Shown one piece after another: positions 57,295 through 64,000 of a DNA stretch of 64,000 bases (within the stretch, counting starts at the first letter, position 1; every line of letters begins with the position of its first letter). Made by a program: the position numbers and the translations under genes. The notes below the pieces were generated by a model, which searched no databases, had not been told where the DNA came from, and saw only the letters and a list, made by a program, of their open reading frames with translations. The stretch comes from Curtobacterium sp. MCBD17_032 (GTDB lineage: Bacteria; Actinomycetota; Actinomycetes; Actinomycetales; Microbacteriaceae). The DNA lies in contig NZ_QKTO01000008.1 of assembly GCF_003234855.1 (NCBI RefSeq), forward strand, positions 1 to 64,000, written 5' to 3'.

Positions 57295-57384
57295 TCAACC
57301 GCCCTCGCGAGCTCGGTCGGCGCTGGCGCCGCGCGCCGCTGGCGCGTCGCATGAGCGGGGCGCGCGCGACTTCGTGACCGAAGC
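57270..57384. repeat. 18-bp direct repeats flanking 79 bp
   Basis: CGACTTCGTGACCGAAGC occurs at 57270-57287 and 57367-57384. The DNA between is GC-rich with inverted GGCGC/GCGCC steps and contains a 28-codon ATG frame overlapping the DUF3097 stop (57291-57377). It looks like an insertion with target duplication, or a tandem duplication that later diverged. Confidence 0.7.
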
Positions 57385-57431
57385 GGTCTGACCCGTACGC
57401 GCCCGTCCGTCCGGACCGCCCCGACGGACGT

Positions 57432-57451
57432 CCACCGGGCCTCCCGTGCGG
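57432..57451 (-). repeat. Dispersed GGGAGGCCCGG motif
   Basis: Reverse-strand copy in the 209-bp gap after DUF3097. Confidence 0.55.
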
Positions 57452-57491
57452 ACCCGCCCCGCGCTTGGGCGCGGATCCCGGGCGCGCCGCC

Positions 57492-57497
57492 TACGCT
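57492..57497 (+). promoter_or_regulatory. -10 hexamer of leaderless hypothetical gene
   Basis: TACGCT, 6 bases before ATG 57504. Confidence 0.5.
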
Positions 57498-57503
57498 GAC
57501 GGG

Positions 57504-58157
57504 ATGGACGGCATCGACGGGCGCGTGCGGAACGCCGTCGACGTCTGGCTGCGGTGGCTGCCGCGGTGGCAGATCGGCTCGGCCCGCCCGCGCACCCGCA
57601 TCTGCCGACGCTGCACCGGTTCGCCGATCGCGGCGGCCGCGGGCTTCGGGCCGGACGTGCCGCACCCCGTGCAGCACGCGCTGATCGGCCGGATGTCCGC
57701 CATCGTCGAGGACGCGGTCGACGAGTACACCGCACGGAACCTGCCGCTCCTGCAGCGGGAACTCGAACGCGCCGCCGCCCGGAAGCGTCGGGCCGGGTAC
57801 CAGCCGGCGGAGGGACTCGAACCCGAGTTCCAGGGGCTGGACGTCGACCCGCAGCCGCAGCCCGGGGAGCCGTTCCTGTTCACGCTCGGCGAGCTGACCG
57901 GCACCGGGGCGAGCGAGCAGGAACCGCGCGAGCCGCTGTCGGACGAGGCGAAGGCCGCGCTCCGGCACGAGATCGAGCTGTCCGACGAGTGTGCGCGGTC
58001 GACCGGCACCGCCGTCTGCCTGGCACTGACGGACCACCGGGAGCGCATCGCCGAGGCCGTCGACCGGCTGGTCGAACCGCAGATCGCCGCGCTCGTCTCG
58101 GACATGTTCCGCGGACTGGACGGTCCCGACGAGCGCCCGCGCGGCGGACTCTTCTAG
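57504..58157 (+). CDS. Conserved-looking hypothetical protein
   Basis: 217 residues, soluble and largely helical. Features: CRRC early (about residue 34), a basic helix (ERAAARKRRAGYQP), a short LFTLGELTGTGA segment and a C-terminal amphipathic helix (ERIAEAVDRLVEPQIA). No recognised family. Expression is supported by the leaderless promoter. Only 2 bp separate its stop from the convergent DUF3054 stop. Confidence 0.65.
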   Translation: MDGIDGRVRNAVDVWLRWLPRWQIGSARPRTRICRRCTGSPIAAAAGFGPDVPHPVQHALIGRMSAIVEDAVDEYTARNLPLLQRELERAAARKRRAGYQPAEGLEPEFQGLDVDPQPQPGEPFLFTLGELTGTGASEQEPREPLSDEAKAALRHEIELSDECARSTGTAVCLALTDHRERIAEAVDRLVEPQIAALVSDMFRGLDGPDERPRGGLF

Positions 58158-58159
58158 CC

Positions 58160-58582
58160 CTACGGCGTCGGTGCGGCTGCGCGGGCGTCCGTCCGACGCG
58201 TCCGGGCGCGCAGCACCAGTCGGGCGAGCAGCCGCCAGCCGACCAGGAACACCCCGAGGACGATCGTCGTGACGACCACGAACGAGACCGGCAGCGGGTT
58301 GCCGTCCACCACACCCTGCCCGGTGGCGACGCGGATCGCCAGGCCGACGAACACCGTCAGGACCCAGACCACGACCGCGGTCGGCCAGGTGACGAGCGGC
58401 CGCGCCCACGCCCCGGAGGTCACGTACGCGATCGCCCACCCCGCCAGGAACGGGTACACGGTCGTCCACAGCCCGAGCGGCGCGAACGGTTCGCCGTGGG
58501 ACCCGCGGCCGATGACCGCGAACGTCACGATGAGCACGACGTCGACGACCGCCGCGAGCCAACCCCAGGTACGAGTGTCCAC
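58160..58582 (-). CDS. DUF3054 family membrane protein
   Basis: 140 residues with four membrane segments (WLAAVVDVVLIVTFAVIG, VYPFLAGWAIAYV, AVVVWVLTVFVGLAI, VVVTTIVLGVFLVGW). DUF3054 marks: D in VVDVVLIVTFAVIGRGSH, and GPLxTWPTA-like WARPLVTWPTAVV. Function unknown. GAGGAT lies 6 bases before GTG 58582. Confidence 0.88.
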   Translation of the reverse strand: MDTRTWGWLAAVVDVVLIVTFAVIGRGSHGEPFAPLGLWTTVYPFLAGWAIAYVTSGAWARPLVTWPTAVVVWVLTVFVGLAIRVATGQGVVDGNPLPVSFVVVTTIVLGVFLVGWRLLARLVLRARTRRTDARAAAPTP

Positions 58583-58675
58583 CGCCCCATCCTCGCAGGC
58601 GCCGGGATGCGGCGGGCACCCAGGAGTTCACCGTCCCGACACGTGCCGTTGGGACGGCCCGCCGACGATGGAGCG

Positions 58676-60250
58676 GTGACGACGCTCGAGGGCACGGCCC
58701 CCGCACCGACCGGGAGGCCCGGCCTCCGTCCGCCGCGGATCGTCGCCTCCCGGGGGGCCCCGCGTGTCCGTCGGGAGAACACGCTGCCCGCCGTCGCGGT
58801 CGCCGAGGCGCTCGGCGCGGACGTCGTCGCGGTCGACGTCCGACGCACCGCCGACGACGTCGCGGTGCTGCTGCACGACGAGACCCTCGGCCGGATGTGG
58901 GGCGACGGCCGCCGGGTGTCCGACGTGTCCTGGTGCGACGTCGCCCGGCTCGGCAACGGGCTCGACCGCATCCCGCGGCTCGACGCCGTGCTCGAGCGGC
59001 TGGAGGGCTGCTCGGCGTCCCTGCTGGTCTCGCTCGCCGACCCTGCCGACGCCGCGGTCGCGGTCCGCACCGTGCAGGGCGCGGCGGGCACGGTGCCCGT
59101 CGCCTGGCGGGGGACCGCCGACGCGATGACGGCCGTGCGGGCGCTGCTGCCCGCCGCCGACGTGTGGCTGCCGTGGGACACGCTCGCGCCCCCGACGGCT
59201 GCGCACCTCGAGGCGGTGCGGCCATCGACGCTCGATCTCGACGTCGCCTTCCTCACCCCGGCGACGGTGCGGGCCGCCCACGCCCTGGGCCTCGGCGTCG
59301 CGGTGTGGACCGTCGACGAGCCCGAGCCGACGCGGTGGGCGACCCGGCTCGGAGCGGACGTGCTGGTCACCGAGGACGTGGCCACGGTGCAGGCCGCGCT
59401 CGCCGCCGCGGAGCGGGACGGCTGGACGGTCCCGCGCCGGAAGCCGACCGAGCCCGAGGTCGCCGGACGAGCGCAGGCCCTGGCACACCGCATCGCGCAC
59501 GAGGTGATCGCGTTCACGCGGGAGCACCGGATCAGCACGGACGCCGGCGACGCCGCCGCCCGGGTCGTCGACGTGGACCGGGCCATCGAGCAGCACGTCC
59601 GCGGCCGGGTGCGGGCGGTGTTCCCGGAGCACGGCTTCACGGGCGAGGAGTACGGGGCAGCACCCGGCGACGAGCACCGCTGGTACCTGGACCCCGTGGA
59701 CGGCAGCACGAACCTGGCGAACGGCGTGCCGTGGACGAGCACCTCGCTGTGCCTGACGCGTTCCGGGCGGCCCGTCGTCGGCGTGGTCGCGGACCCGTGG
59801 CGCGGCGAGGTCCTCGAGGCACGCCGAGGCCGCGGTGCCACCGAGCGGGACCGGGTCCTGCGCCTCGACGACAGCCCGCGCGCCCTCGCGGGGGCGGTGG
59901 TCGGCACCGAGCTCGACGGACACCGCCCGTGGCCCGGGTTCGCCGCGTTCGTCGCGGCGCTCGCCGCACGGTCGTGCTCGGTGCGGGTGACCGGTTCCGG
60001 CACGCTGACCATCGCGCAGGTCGCGGCGGGGCGGGGGATCGGTGCCTGCACGCCGGCGTTCGACCCGGTCGACCACGGTGCCGCGGTCCTGCTCGTGCAC
60101 GAGGCCGGCGGGGTCGTCCTGACCCTGGACGGCCCGGTGTCCGAGTTCCCGCCGCTCGGGGCTCCGTTCCTCGTGGTGCACCCGGGGGCCGCGGACGAAC
60201 TGTCGACGGTCTGGTCCGCCGCACTGCTCGGTGCGAAGGAGGAGCGGTGA
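58676..60250 (+). CDS. Fusion of degenerate GDPD-like domain and inositol monophosphatase
   Basis: 524 residues. N-terminal TIM-barrel region like glycerophosphodiester phosphodiesterase (residues 22-250) with ENTLPAV, VDVRRTADDVAVLLHDETL; the first catalytic His is Ser25 and the metal Glu is Ala52, while His67 is kept, so this half looks inactive. C-terminal inositol-monophosphatase (about 265-520) with GEEYG, WYLDPVDGSTN, VVADPW and FDPVDHGAAVLLVHEAGG; its metal ligands look intact. GACGAT 6 bases upstream supports GTG 58676. Confidence 0.85.
   Translation: MTTLEGTAPAPTGRPGLRPPRIVASRGAPRVRRENTLPAVAVAEALGADVVAVDVRRTADDVAVLLHDETLGRMWGDGRRVSDVSWCDVARLGNGLDRIPRLDAVLERLEGCSASLLVSLADPADAAVAVRTVQGAAGTVPVAWRGTADAMTAVRALLPAADVWLPWDTLAPPTAAHLEAVRPSTLDLDVAFLTPATVRAAHALGLGVAVWTVDEPEPTRWATRLGADVLVTEDVATVQAALAAAERDGWTVPRRKPTEPEVAGRAQALAHRIAHEVIAFTREHRISTDAGDAAARVVDVDRAIEQHVRGRVRAVFPEHGFTGEEYGAAPGDEHRWYLDPVDGSTNLANGVPWTSTSLCLTRSGRPVVGVVADPWRGEVLEARRGRGATERDRVLRLDDSPRALAGAVVGTELDGHRPWPGFAAFVAALAARSCSVRVTGSGTLTIAQVAAGRGIGACTPAFDPVDHGAAVLLVHEAGGVVLTLDGPVSEFPPLGAPFLVVHPGAADELSTVWSAALLGAKEER
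58707..58728 (+). repeat. Dispersed GGGAGGCCCGG motif inside a coding start
   Basis: CGACCGGGAGGCCCGGCCTC encodes TGRPGL, 12-17 residues into the GDPD-IMPase fusion. Confidence 0.5.
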
Positions 60251-60303
60251 CGCTCTGCGGCTGCTTCTGAGCGCACACCCAGTCAGTCCAAGCCGACGGT
60301 GCC

Positions 60304-60309
60304 TACCGT
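60304..60309 (+). promoter_or_regulatory. -10 hexamer of the low-complexity protein gene
   Basis: TACCGT about 41 bases before ATG 60350; AAGGAG at 60338-60343 is the ribosome site. Confidence 0.4.
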
Positions 60310-60349
60310 GGGCGCCAGTGGACACGGTGTCCGCACGAAGGAGCACGTC

Positions 60350-61093
60350 ATGGGATTCCTCGACCGTCTGCTCGGCCGCGAGGAGCGTCCGGCACAGCCT
60401 CGCCCAGGCGGTGGACAGCAGCAGGGGTACCAGTACGGCCAGCAGTCCTACCAGCAGCCGTACGGAGCGCCGCAGCAGCCGTACGGCGCTCCGCAGCAGG
60501 GCGGCGAGGACGAGCGCGCCGTCGCGCGCTACCGCTACCTGCTCCGCACCGCTCCGCCCGAGCGCATCGAGGAGGTGCACGCGGAGGCCTTCGCGCAGCT
60601 CACCCCCGAGCAGCGCCGTATGGTCTACGAGGAGTTCACGCGCACCGCACCGGCCGGTGAGGCCCCGCGCGGCGACGACCCCCGCTCCCTGGCCCAGTCG
60701 GCGACCCGCTCCGAGCTCCGCCAGCCCGGGTACATGGAGCGCTCGCTCGGCGGCATCGGCGGCGGGTTCGGCGGACGGCAGGGATCCGGCTTCGGCAGCA
60801 TGCTCGGCGCCTCCCTGCTCGGCACGGTCGGCGGCTACGTGATCGGGTCCGCCCTGATGAGCGCCTTCCTGCCGGACCCCGGGTCGTTCGACGGTGGAAC
60901 CGATGCAGGGGCTGCGGACGACGGCGGTCAGGGGGACACTGGTGACGGATCCGGTGACGGCGGTGCGTCCGACGGCGGCGGGTACGAGAACGCCTCCTGG
61001 GGCGATGGCGGATCCGACTTCGGCGGTTCGAACGACGGCGGCGGGTTCGACCAGGACTTCGGCGGCGACTTCGGTGGTGGCTTCGACGTCTGA
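60350..61093 (+). CDS. Low-complexity protein with single central membrane segment
   Basis: 247 residues. An N-terminal Gln/Tyr/Pro repeat region (QQPYGAPQQPYGAPQQ, about residues 22-58), a helical acidic domain (YRYLLRTAPPERIEEVHAEAFAQLTPEQRR), a Gly-rich hydrophobic segment (about 155-180) and a C-terminal Asp/Gly/Phe-rich tail (GGFDQDFGGDFGGGFDV). A similar arrangement occurs in uncharacterised actinobacterial proteins. No function assigned. Followed after 55 bp by the ABC pair. Confidence 0.7.
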   Translation: MGFLDRLLGREERPAQPRPGGGQQQGYQYGQQSYQQPYGAPQQPYGAPQQGGEDERAVARYRYLLRTAPPERIEEVHAEAFAQLTPEQRRMVYEEFTRTAPAGEAPRGDDPRSLAQSATRSELRQPGYMERSLGGIGGGFGGRQGSGFGSMLGASLLGTVGGYVIGSALMSAFLPDPGSFDGGTDAGAADDGGQGDTGDGSGDGGASDGGGYENASWGDGGSDFGGSNDGGGFDQDFGGDFGGGFDV

Positions 61094-61148
61094 GTGACGC
61101 CAGCGCTCCCACCGGCCCCTCCTGTCCAGCCGGTCACGAAGGAGCGAC

Positions 61149-62273
61149 ATGGCGATCATCGAGGCCACCGGCCTCACCAAGACGTACACGTCGAAGTCGG
61201 GGCCCGTCCACGCGTTGGCGGGCCTCGACCTCTCGGTGCCGGAGGGCACCGTCACCGCACTGCTCGGCCCGAACGGCGCCGGGAAGACCACGACCGTGAA
61301 GGTCCTCACGACCCTGGTGGTCCCGGACTCCGGCACCGCGACGGTCGCCGGGACGGACGTCGTCGCCGACCCGCAGGCCGCCCGCCGGGCGATCGGCGTC
61401 TCCGGACAGTACGCCGCCGTCGACGAGAACCTCACCGGGGCCGAGAACCTCGAGATGGTCGGTCGGCTGTACCACCTGGGCCGCCGGGCAGCCCGGGCCC
61501 GAGCCCGGGAGCTCATCGACGTGTTCGGGCTCGCCGAAGCAGGGGACCGACCCGTCAAGGGCTTCTCGGGCGGCATGCGCCGACGGATCGACCTGGCCGG
61601 GGCGCTCGTGATGAACCCACGCGTGTTGTTCCTCGACGAACCGACGACCGGTCTCGACCCGCGCAGCCGTCTCGCGCTCTGGGGGATCATCGAGGACCTC
61701 GTCGCCGACGGCGCGACGGTGCTCCTCACGACGCAGTACCTGGAGGAGGCCGACCAGCTCGCCGACGACATCGCGGTGATCGACGACGGGCGGGTGATCG
61801 CCGAGGGCACCTCCGACGAACTCAAGGCGCAGGTGGGCGGGCACCGGGTCGCGGTGACCCTGGTGGACGCCGCCGACGGCGACACCGCGACCGCCGTCCT
61901 CCGCCGACGCGGCACCGGGGAGGTCGAGACGAGCGGTGACGGCCGGTCCCTCGCGGTCGCGGTCGACGCCGGGCCGGCGGCACTGCAACGGGTCCTGGCC
62001 GACCTCGGTGCGGCCGGCGTCGCCTTGCACGACGCGGGCATGCGCCGGCCGACCCTGGACGACGTGTTCCTCCGGTTGACCGGACACGCGGCGACGGCCG
62101 ACGAGGCGGAGGCGGGCGACGGGTCGGGCGCGGACCGGGCCTCCCGGCGGGGCAGCGGAGCACCACCGCCGGACGACGGCACCGCCGGGGCCGGGGCAGC
62201 ATCGCCCGGTGCCCCGGACGCCGGCGCCGACCCACACCTGGCGGCGGGTGCCGGACGGGAGCGGAGCCGGTGA
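61149..62273 (+). CDS. DrrA-like ABC transporter ATPase
   Basis: 374 residues; AAGGAGCGAC precedes ATG. Walker A GPNGAGKTTTVK, signature FSGGMRRR, Walker B VLFLDEPTTGLDP, then TTQYLEEADQLAD, typical of the daunorubicin-resistance type. A DUF4162-like domain and a disordered Ala/Gly/Asp/Pro tail of about 60 residues follow; the tail carries a dispersed-motif copy. Couples by GTGA to the permease gene. Confidence 0.92.
   Translation: MAIIEATGLTKTYTSKSGPVHALAGLDLSVPEGTVTALLGPNGAGKTTTVKVLTTLVVPDSGTATVAGTDVVADPQAARRAIGVSGQYAAVDENLTGAENLEMVGRLYHLGRRAARARARELIDVFGLAEAGDRPVKGFSGGMRRRIDLAGALVMNPRVLFLDEPTTGLDPRSRLALWGIIEDLVADGATVLLTTQYLEEADQLADDIAVIDDGRVIAEGTSDELKAQVGGHRVAVTLVDAADGDTATAVLRRRGTGEVETSGDGRSLAVAVDAGPAALQRVLADLGAAGVALHDAGMRRPTLDDVFLRLTGHAATADEAEAGDGSGADRASRRGSGAPPPDDGTAGAGAASPGAPDAGADPHLAAGAGRERSR
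62130..62151 (-). repeat. Dispersed GGGAGGCCCGG motif inside the ATPase tail
   Basis: Reverse-strand copy translated within the disordered C-terminal tail. Confidence 0.5.
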
Positions 62274-63124
62274 CCGCGACGCCCACCGGGTCGGCCCTCG
62301 GCCGGCAGCTGCCCGTCGTCGTGACGTCCCCGCTCGCGGTGTGGATCGAGGACGGATGGGTCGTCACGAAGCGGAACCTCACGAAGCTCAAGCGCTCGCC
62401 GGACATGCTCGTGTTCGCCGTGCTCCAGCCGATCATGTTCGTGCTGCTGTTCAGCCAGGTCTACGGCGGGGCGATCAGCGTGCAGGGGACCGACTACACG
62501 CAGTTCCTGATGGCGGGGATCTTCGCGCAGACCGTCGTGTTCGGGGCCACCTTCTCCGGGTCCGCGATGGCACAGGACCTGAAGGAAGGGCTCATCGACC
62601 GGTTCCGCACGTTGCCGATGTCGGCGTCCGCGGTGCTCGTCGGCCGGACGGCGTCGGACCTCGTGCTCAACGCCATCTCGATGGTCATCATGATGGCGAC
62701 CGGCCTCGCCGTGGGGTGGCGGGTCACCTCGTCGCCGCTCGAGTTCCTGGCCGGCGTCGGGCTCCTGTTGCTGTTCAGCTACGCGTTCAGCTGGGTGATG
62801 GCGCTGCTCGGGATGAGCGTGGGGACGCCGGAGGTCATCAACAACGCGTCGTTCATGATCCTGTTCCCGCTGACGTTCATCTCGAACGCGTTCGTCCCGA
62901 GCGAGACCATGCCGCTCGTGCTCCGGGTCTTCGCGGAGTGGAACCCGGTGTCGTCGCTCGTGCAGGCCGCCCGCCAGCTGTTCGGCAATGCGGGGTCCGC
63001 GCCGGTGCCGGACATCTGGACGATGCAGCACCCGATCGCCACCGTGCTCATCGGGATCGTTGTGATGCTCGCGGTGTTCGTGCCGTGGGCGGTGCGCAAG
63101 TACACCCGGATCAGCAGCACCTGA
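62270..63124 (+). CDS. DrrB-like ABC-2 permease
   Basis: 284 residues, GTG start in the ATPase stop. Six hydrophobic segments; VTKRNLTKLKRSPDMLVFAVLQPIMFVLLFSQV, RFRTLPMSASAVLVGRT and FISNAFVPSETMP are characteristic of the DrrB/ABC-2 drug-lipid exporter group. Cargo unknown. A hairpin terminator ends the unit. Confidence 0.92.
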   Translation: MTATPTGSALGRQLPVVVTSPLAVWIEDGWVVTKRNLTKLKRSPDMLVFAVLQPIMFVLLFSQVYGGAISVQGTDYTQFLMAGIFAQTVVFGATFSGSAMAQDLKEGLIDRFRTLPMSASAVLVGRTASDLVLNAISMVIMMATGLAVGWRVTSSPLEFLAGVGLLLLFSYAFSWVMALLGMSVGTPEVINNASFMILFPLTFISNAFVPSETMPLVLRVFAEWNPVSSLVQAARQLFGNAGSAPVPDIWTMQHPIATVLIGIVVMLAVFVPWAVRKYTRISST

Positions 63125-63131
63125 CGCAGGG

Positions 63132-63161
63132 CTCCGGGCGGCCGTGGTGGGCCGCCCGGAG
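63132..63161. terminator. Bidirectional terminator
   Basis: Perfect 12-bp stem CTCCGGGCGGCC / GGCCGCCCGGAG with a 6-nt loop between the permease and the convergent ligase gene. Confidence 0.8.
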
Positions 63162-63166
63162 TGCTG

Positions 63167-64000
63167 CTAGTCGCGGTCGGTGATCGCGTCGCGCACCTTG
63201 CGGCGCAGGACCTTGCCGATCATCGAGCGGGGGAGGTCCTCGACGACGACCACGCGCCGCGGCACCTTGTACGCGGCGAGCTGGTCGCGGCACCAGGCGC
63301 GCAGGGCGTCCGCGTCGAACGAGGACGGGTCGGCGGGCACCACCGCGGCGACGACCTGTTCGTTGCCGGCCTGCGTGATGCCGACGACCGCGACCTCCTT
63401 GACGCTCGGGTGCTTCATCAGGGTGTCCTCGACCTCGGACGGCGAGACGTTGAAGCCGCCCGTGATGATGAGCTCCTTGAGCCGGTCGACGATCCGCACG
63501 AAGCCGTCGGCGTCGATCGCCACGATGTCGCCGGTCCGGAACCAGCCGTCGGGGGTGAACACCTCGTCGGTGGCGTCCGCCTTGCCCCAGTAGCCGCTGA
63601 AGACCTGCGGGCCGCGGACCTGCAGTTCGCCGGCCTCACCGGTGCCGAGGACCTTCGTCTCGTCGTCGGGGTCCACCACGCGGCACTCGGTCGAGGGCAG
63701 CGGGAGGCCGATCGCGCCGAGTCGACGGGCGTCGGACACCGGGTTGGCCATGAGCACCGGAGAGCACTCGGACAGGCCGTAGCCCTCGACCAGGAAGCCG
63801 CCGGTGCGGGCCTCCCACGGTTCGATGACGTCCTGGGAGAGCGGCATCGCGCCGGAGATGCCGATGTCGATGCCCTGCAGCGACACCCCGGCCGAGTCGG
63901 CGGCGTGCTGCAGCCGCGCGTAGATCGGCGGCACGGCCGGCAGGAACGTCGGCGGGCGCTTCTTGATCGCCGCCAGCACGAGGGCCGGGTCGAACGCCGG
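63167..64000 (-). CDS. Long-chain acyl-CoA ligase/AMP-binding protein (C-terminal part, cut by the window end)
   Basis: The last 278 residues are present; the gene continues beyond position 64000. ANL-family motifs: GYGLSECSPV, GELQVRGPQVFSGYW, GWFRTGDI, VDRLKELIITGGFNVSPSEVE, and the C-terminal catalytic Lys in PRSMIGKVLRRKVR. Activates a fatty or related acid to an acyl-CoA through an acyl-AMP. FadD-like; specific chain length is not readable. Confidence 0.93.
   Translation of the reverse strand, partial: PAFDPALVLAAIKKRPPTFLPAVPPIYARLQHAADSAGVSLQGIDIGISGAMPLSQDVIEPWEARTGGFLVEGYGLSECSPVLMANPVSDARRLGAIGLPLPSTECRVVDPDDETKVLGTGEAGELQVRGPQVFSGYWGKADATDEVFTPDGWFRTGDIVAIDADGFVRIVDRLKELIITGGFNVSPSEVEDTLMKHPSVKEVAVVGITQAGNEQVVAAVVPADPSSFDADALRAWCRDQLAAYKVPRRVVVVEDLPRSMIGKVLRRKVRDAITDRD

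Noticed and set aside
57291..57377. 28-codon frame (MINRPRELGRR...) as a real small gene
   Set aside because: Arg-rich with only the ATGA overlap as support; it may simply reflect the inserted GC-rich segment.

Overview
The window is a 64-kb piece of a high-GC actinobacterial chromosome. Dense and often overlapping genes, GTG/TTG starts, leaderless-type promoters, and the set adnAB/nudC/uvrD2, DUF2342 protease, UPF0182, DUF3097, DUF3107, DUF3039 and GatCAB point to Microbacteriaceae. Curtobacterium is my best guess, from gene content only and not from a database search. There is no prophage, insertion sequence, CRISPR array or rRNA. Two tRNA genes are present: initiator tRNA-Met, and tRNA-Leu(UAG).

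Layout. (1) 0.1-22 kb, genome maintenance and envelope: small membrane protein, PHP phosphoesterase, DEAD-box RNA helicase, MiaE-like ferritin protein, DUF3107, the two helicase-nuclease subunits AdnA/AdnB, a phosphotransferase-fold protein that lacks kinase residues, a cysteine-free NudC, UvrD2, an orphan TOMM/cyclodehydratase-type protein, a DUF2342 zinc protease, a PDZ-Lon-like (YlbL type) protease and a UPF0182 membrane protein. The order adnA-adnB-nudC-uvrD2-DUF2342-YlbL-UPF0182 resembles, from memory, the mycobacterial Rv3202c to Rv3193c block. (2) 22-26 kb, metabolism: aldo/keto reductase with a divergent TetR regulator, nitrilase-family hydrolase, class I aminotransferase. (3) 26-35 kb, surface: an HtrA protease with a repetitive Gln/Tyr/Gly cytoplasmic tail, then a wall-polymer or glycolipid locus (two GT2 glycosyltransferases, a CDP-alcohol phosphatidyltransferase, a TagB/TagF-like glycerophosphotransferase, a TagGH-like ABC exporter, a nucleotidyltransferase). 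(4) 35-45 kb: ABC exporter, DUF3039, nicotinate phosphoribosyltransferase, MurI, RNase PH, RdgB, DedA, tRNA-Leu, MFS transporter, MnmA. (5) 46-64 kb: LigA, secreted DUF1023 hydrolase, gatCAB, a minimal type III PKS-methyltransferase pair, alcohol dehydrogenase, DUF3097, DUF3054, a GDPD-like/inositol-monophosphatase fusion, a low-complexity membrane protein, a DrrAB-like ABC pair and the C-terminal part of an acyl-CoA ligase.

Main observations. About twenty genes have a -10 hexamer (TANNNT or close) exactly 6 or 7 bases before the start codon, so leaderless transcription is common here and fixes many starts. A short dispersed motif (core GGGAGGCYCGG, both orientations) occurs about 14 times, in gaps and terminators and also inside four coding linkers. 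The 3' end of the DUF3097 gene carries an 18-bp direct duplication around about 79 bp of extra DNA. Several conserved enzyme folds have lost hallmark residues (pseudokinase-like phosphotransferase, zinc-less NudC, inactive-looking GDPD domain). No clearly new multi-gene system is evident. The best candidates are the wall-polymer locus, the orphan TOMM-like protein overlapping uvrD2, and the dispersed motif family.
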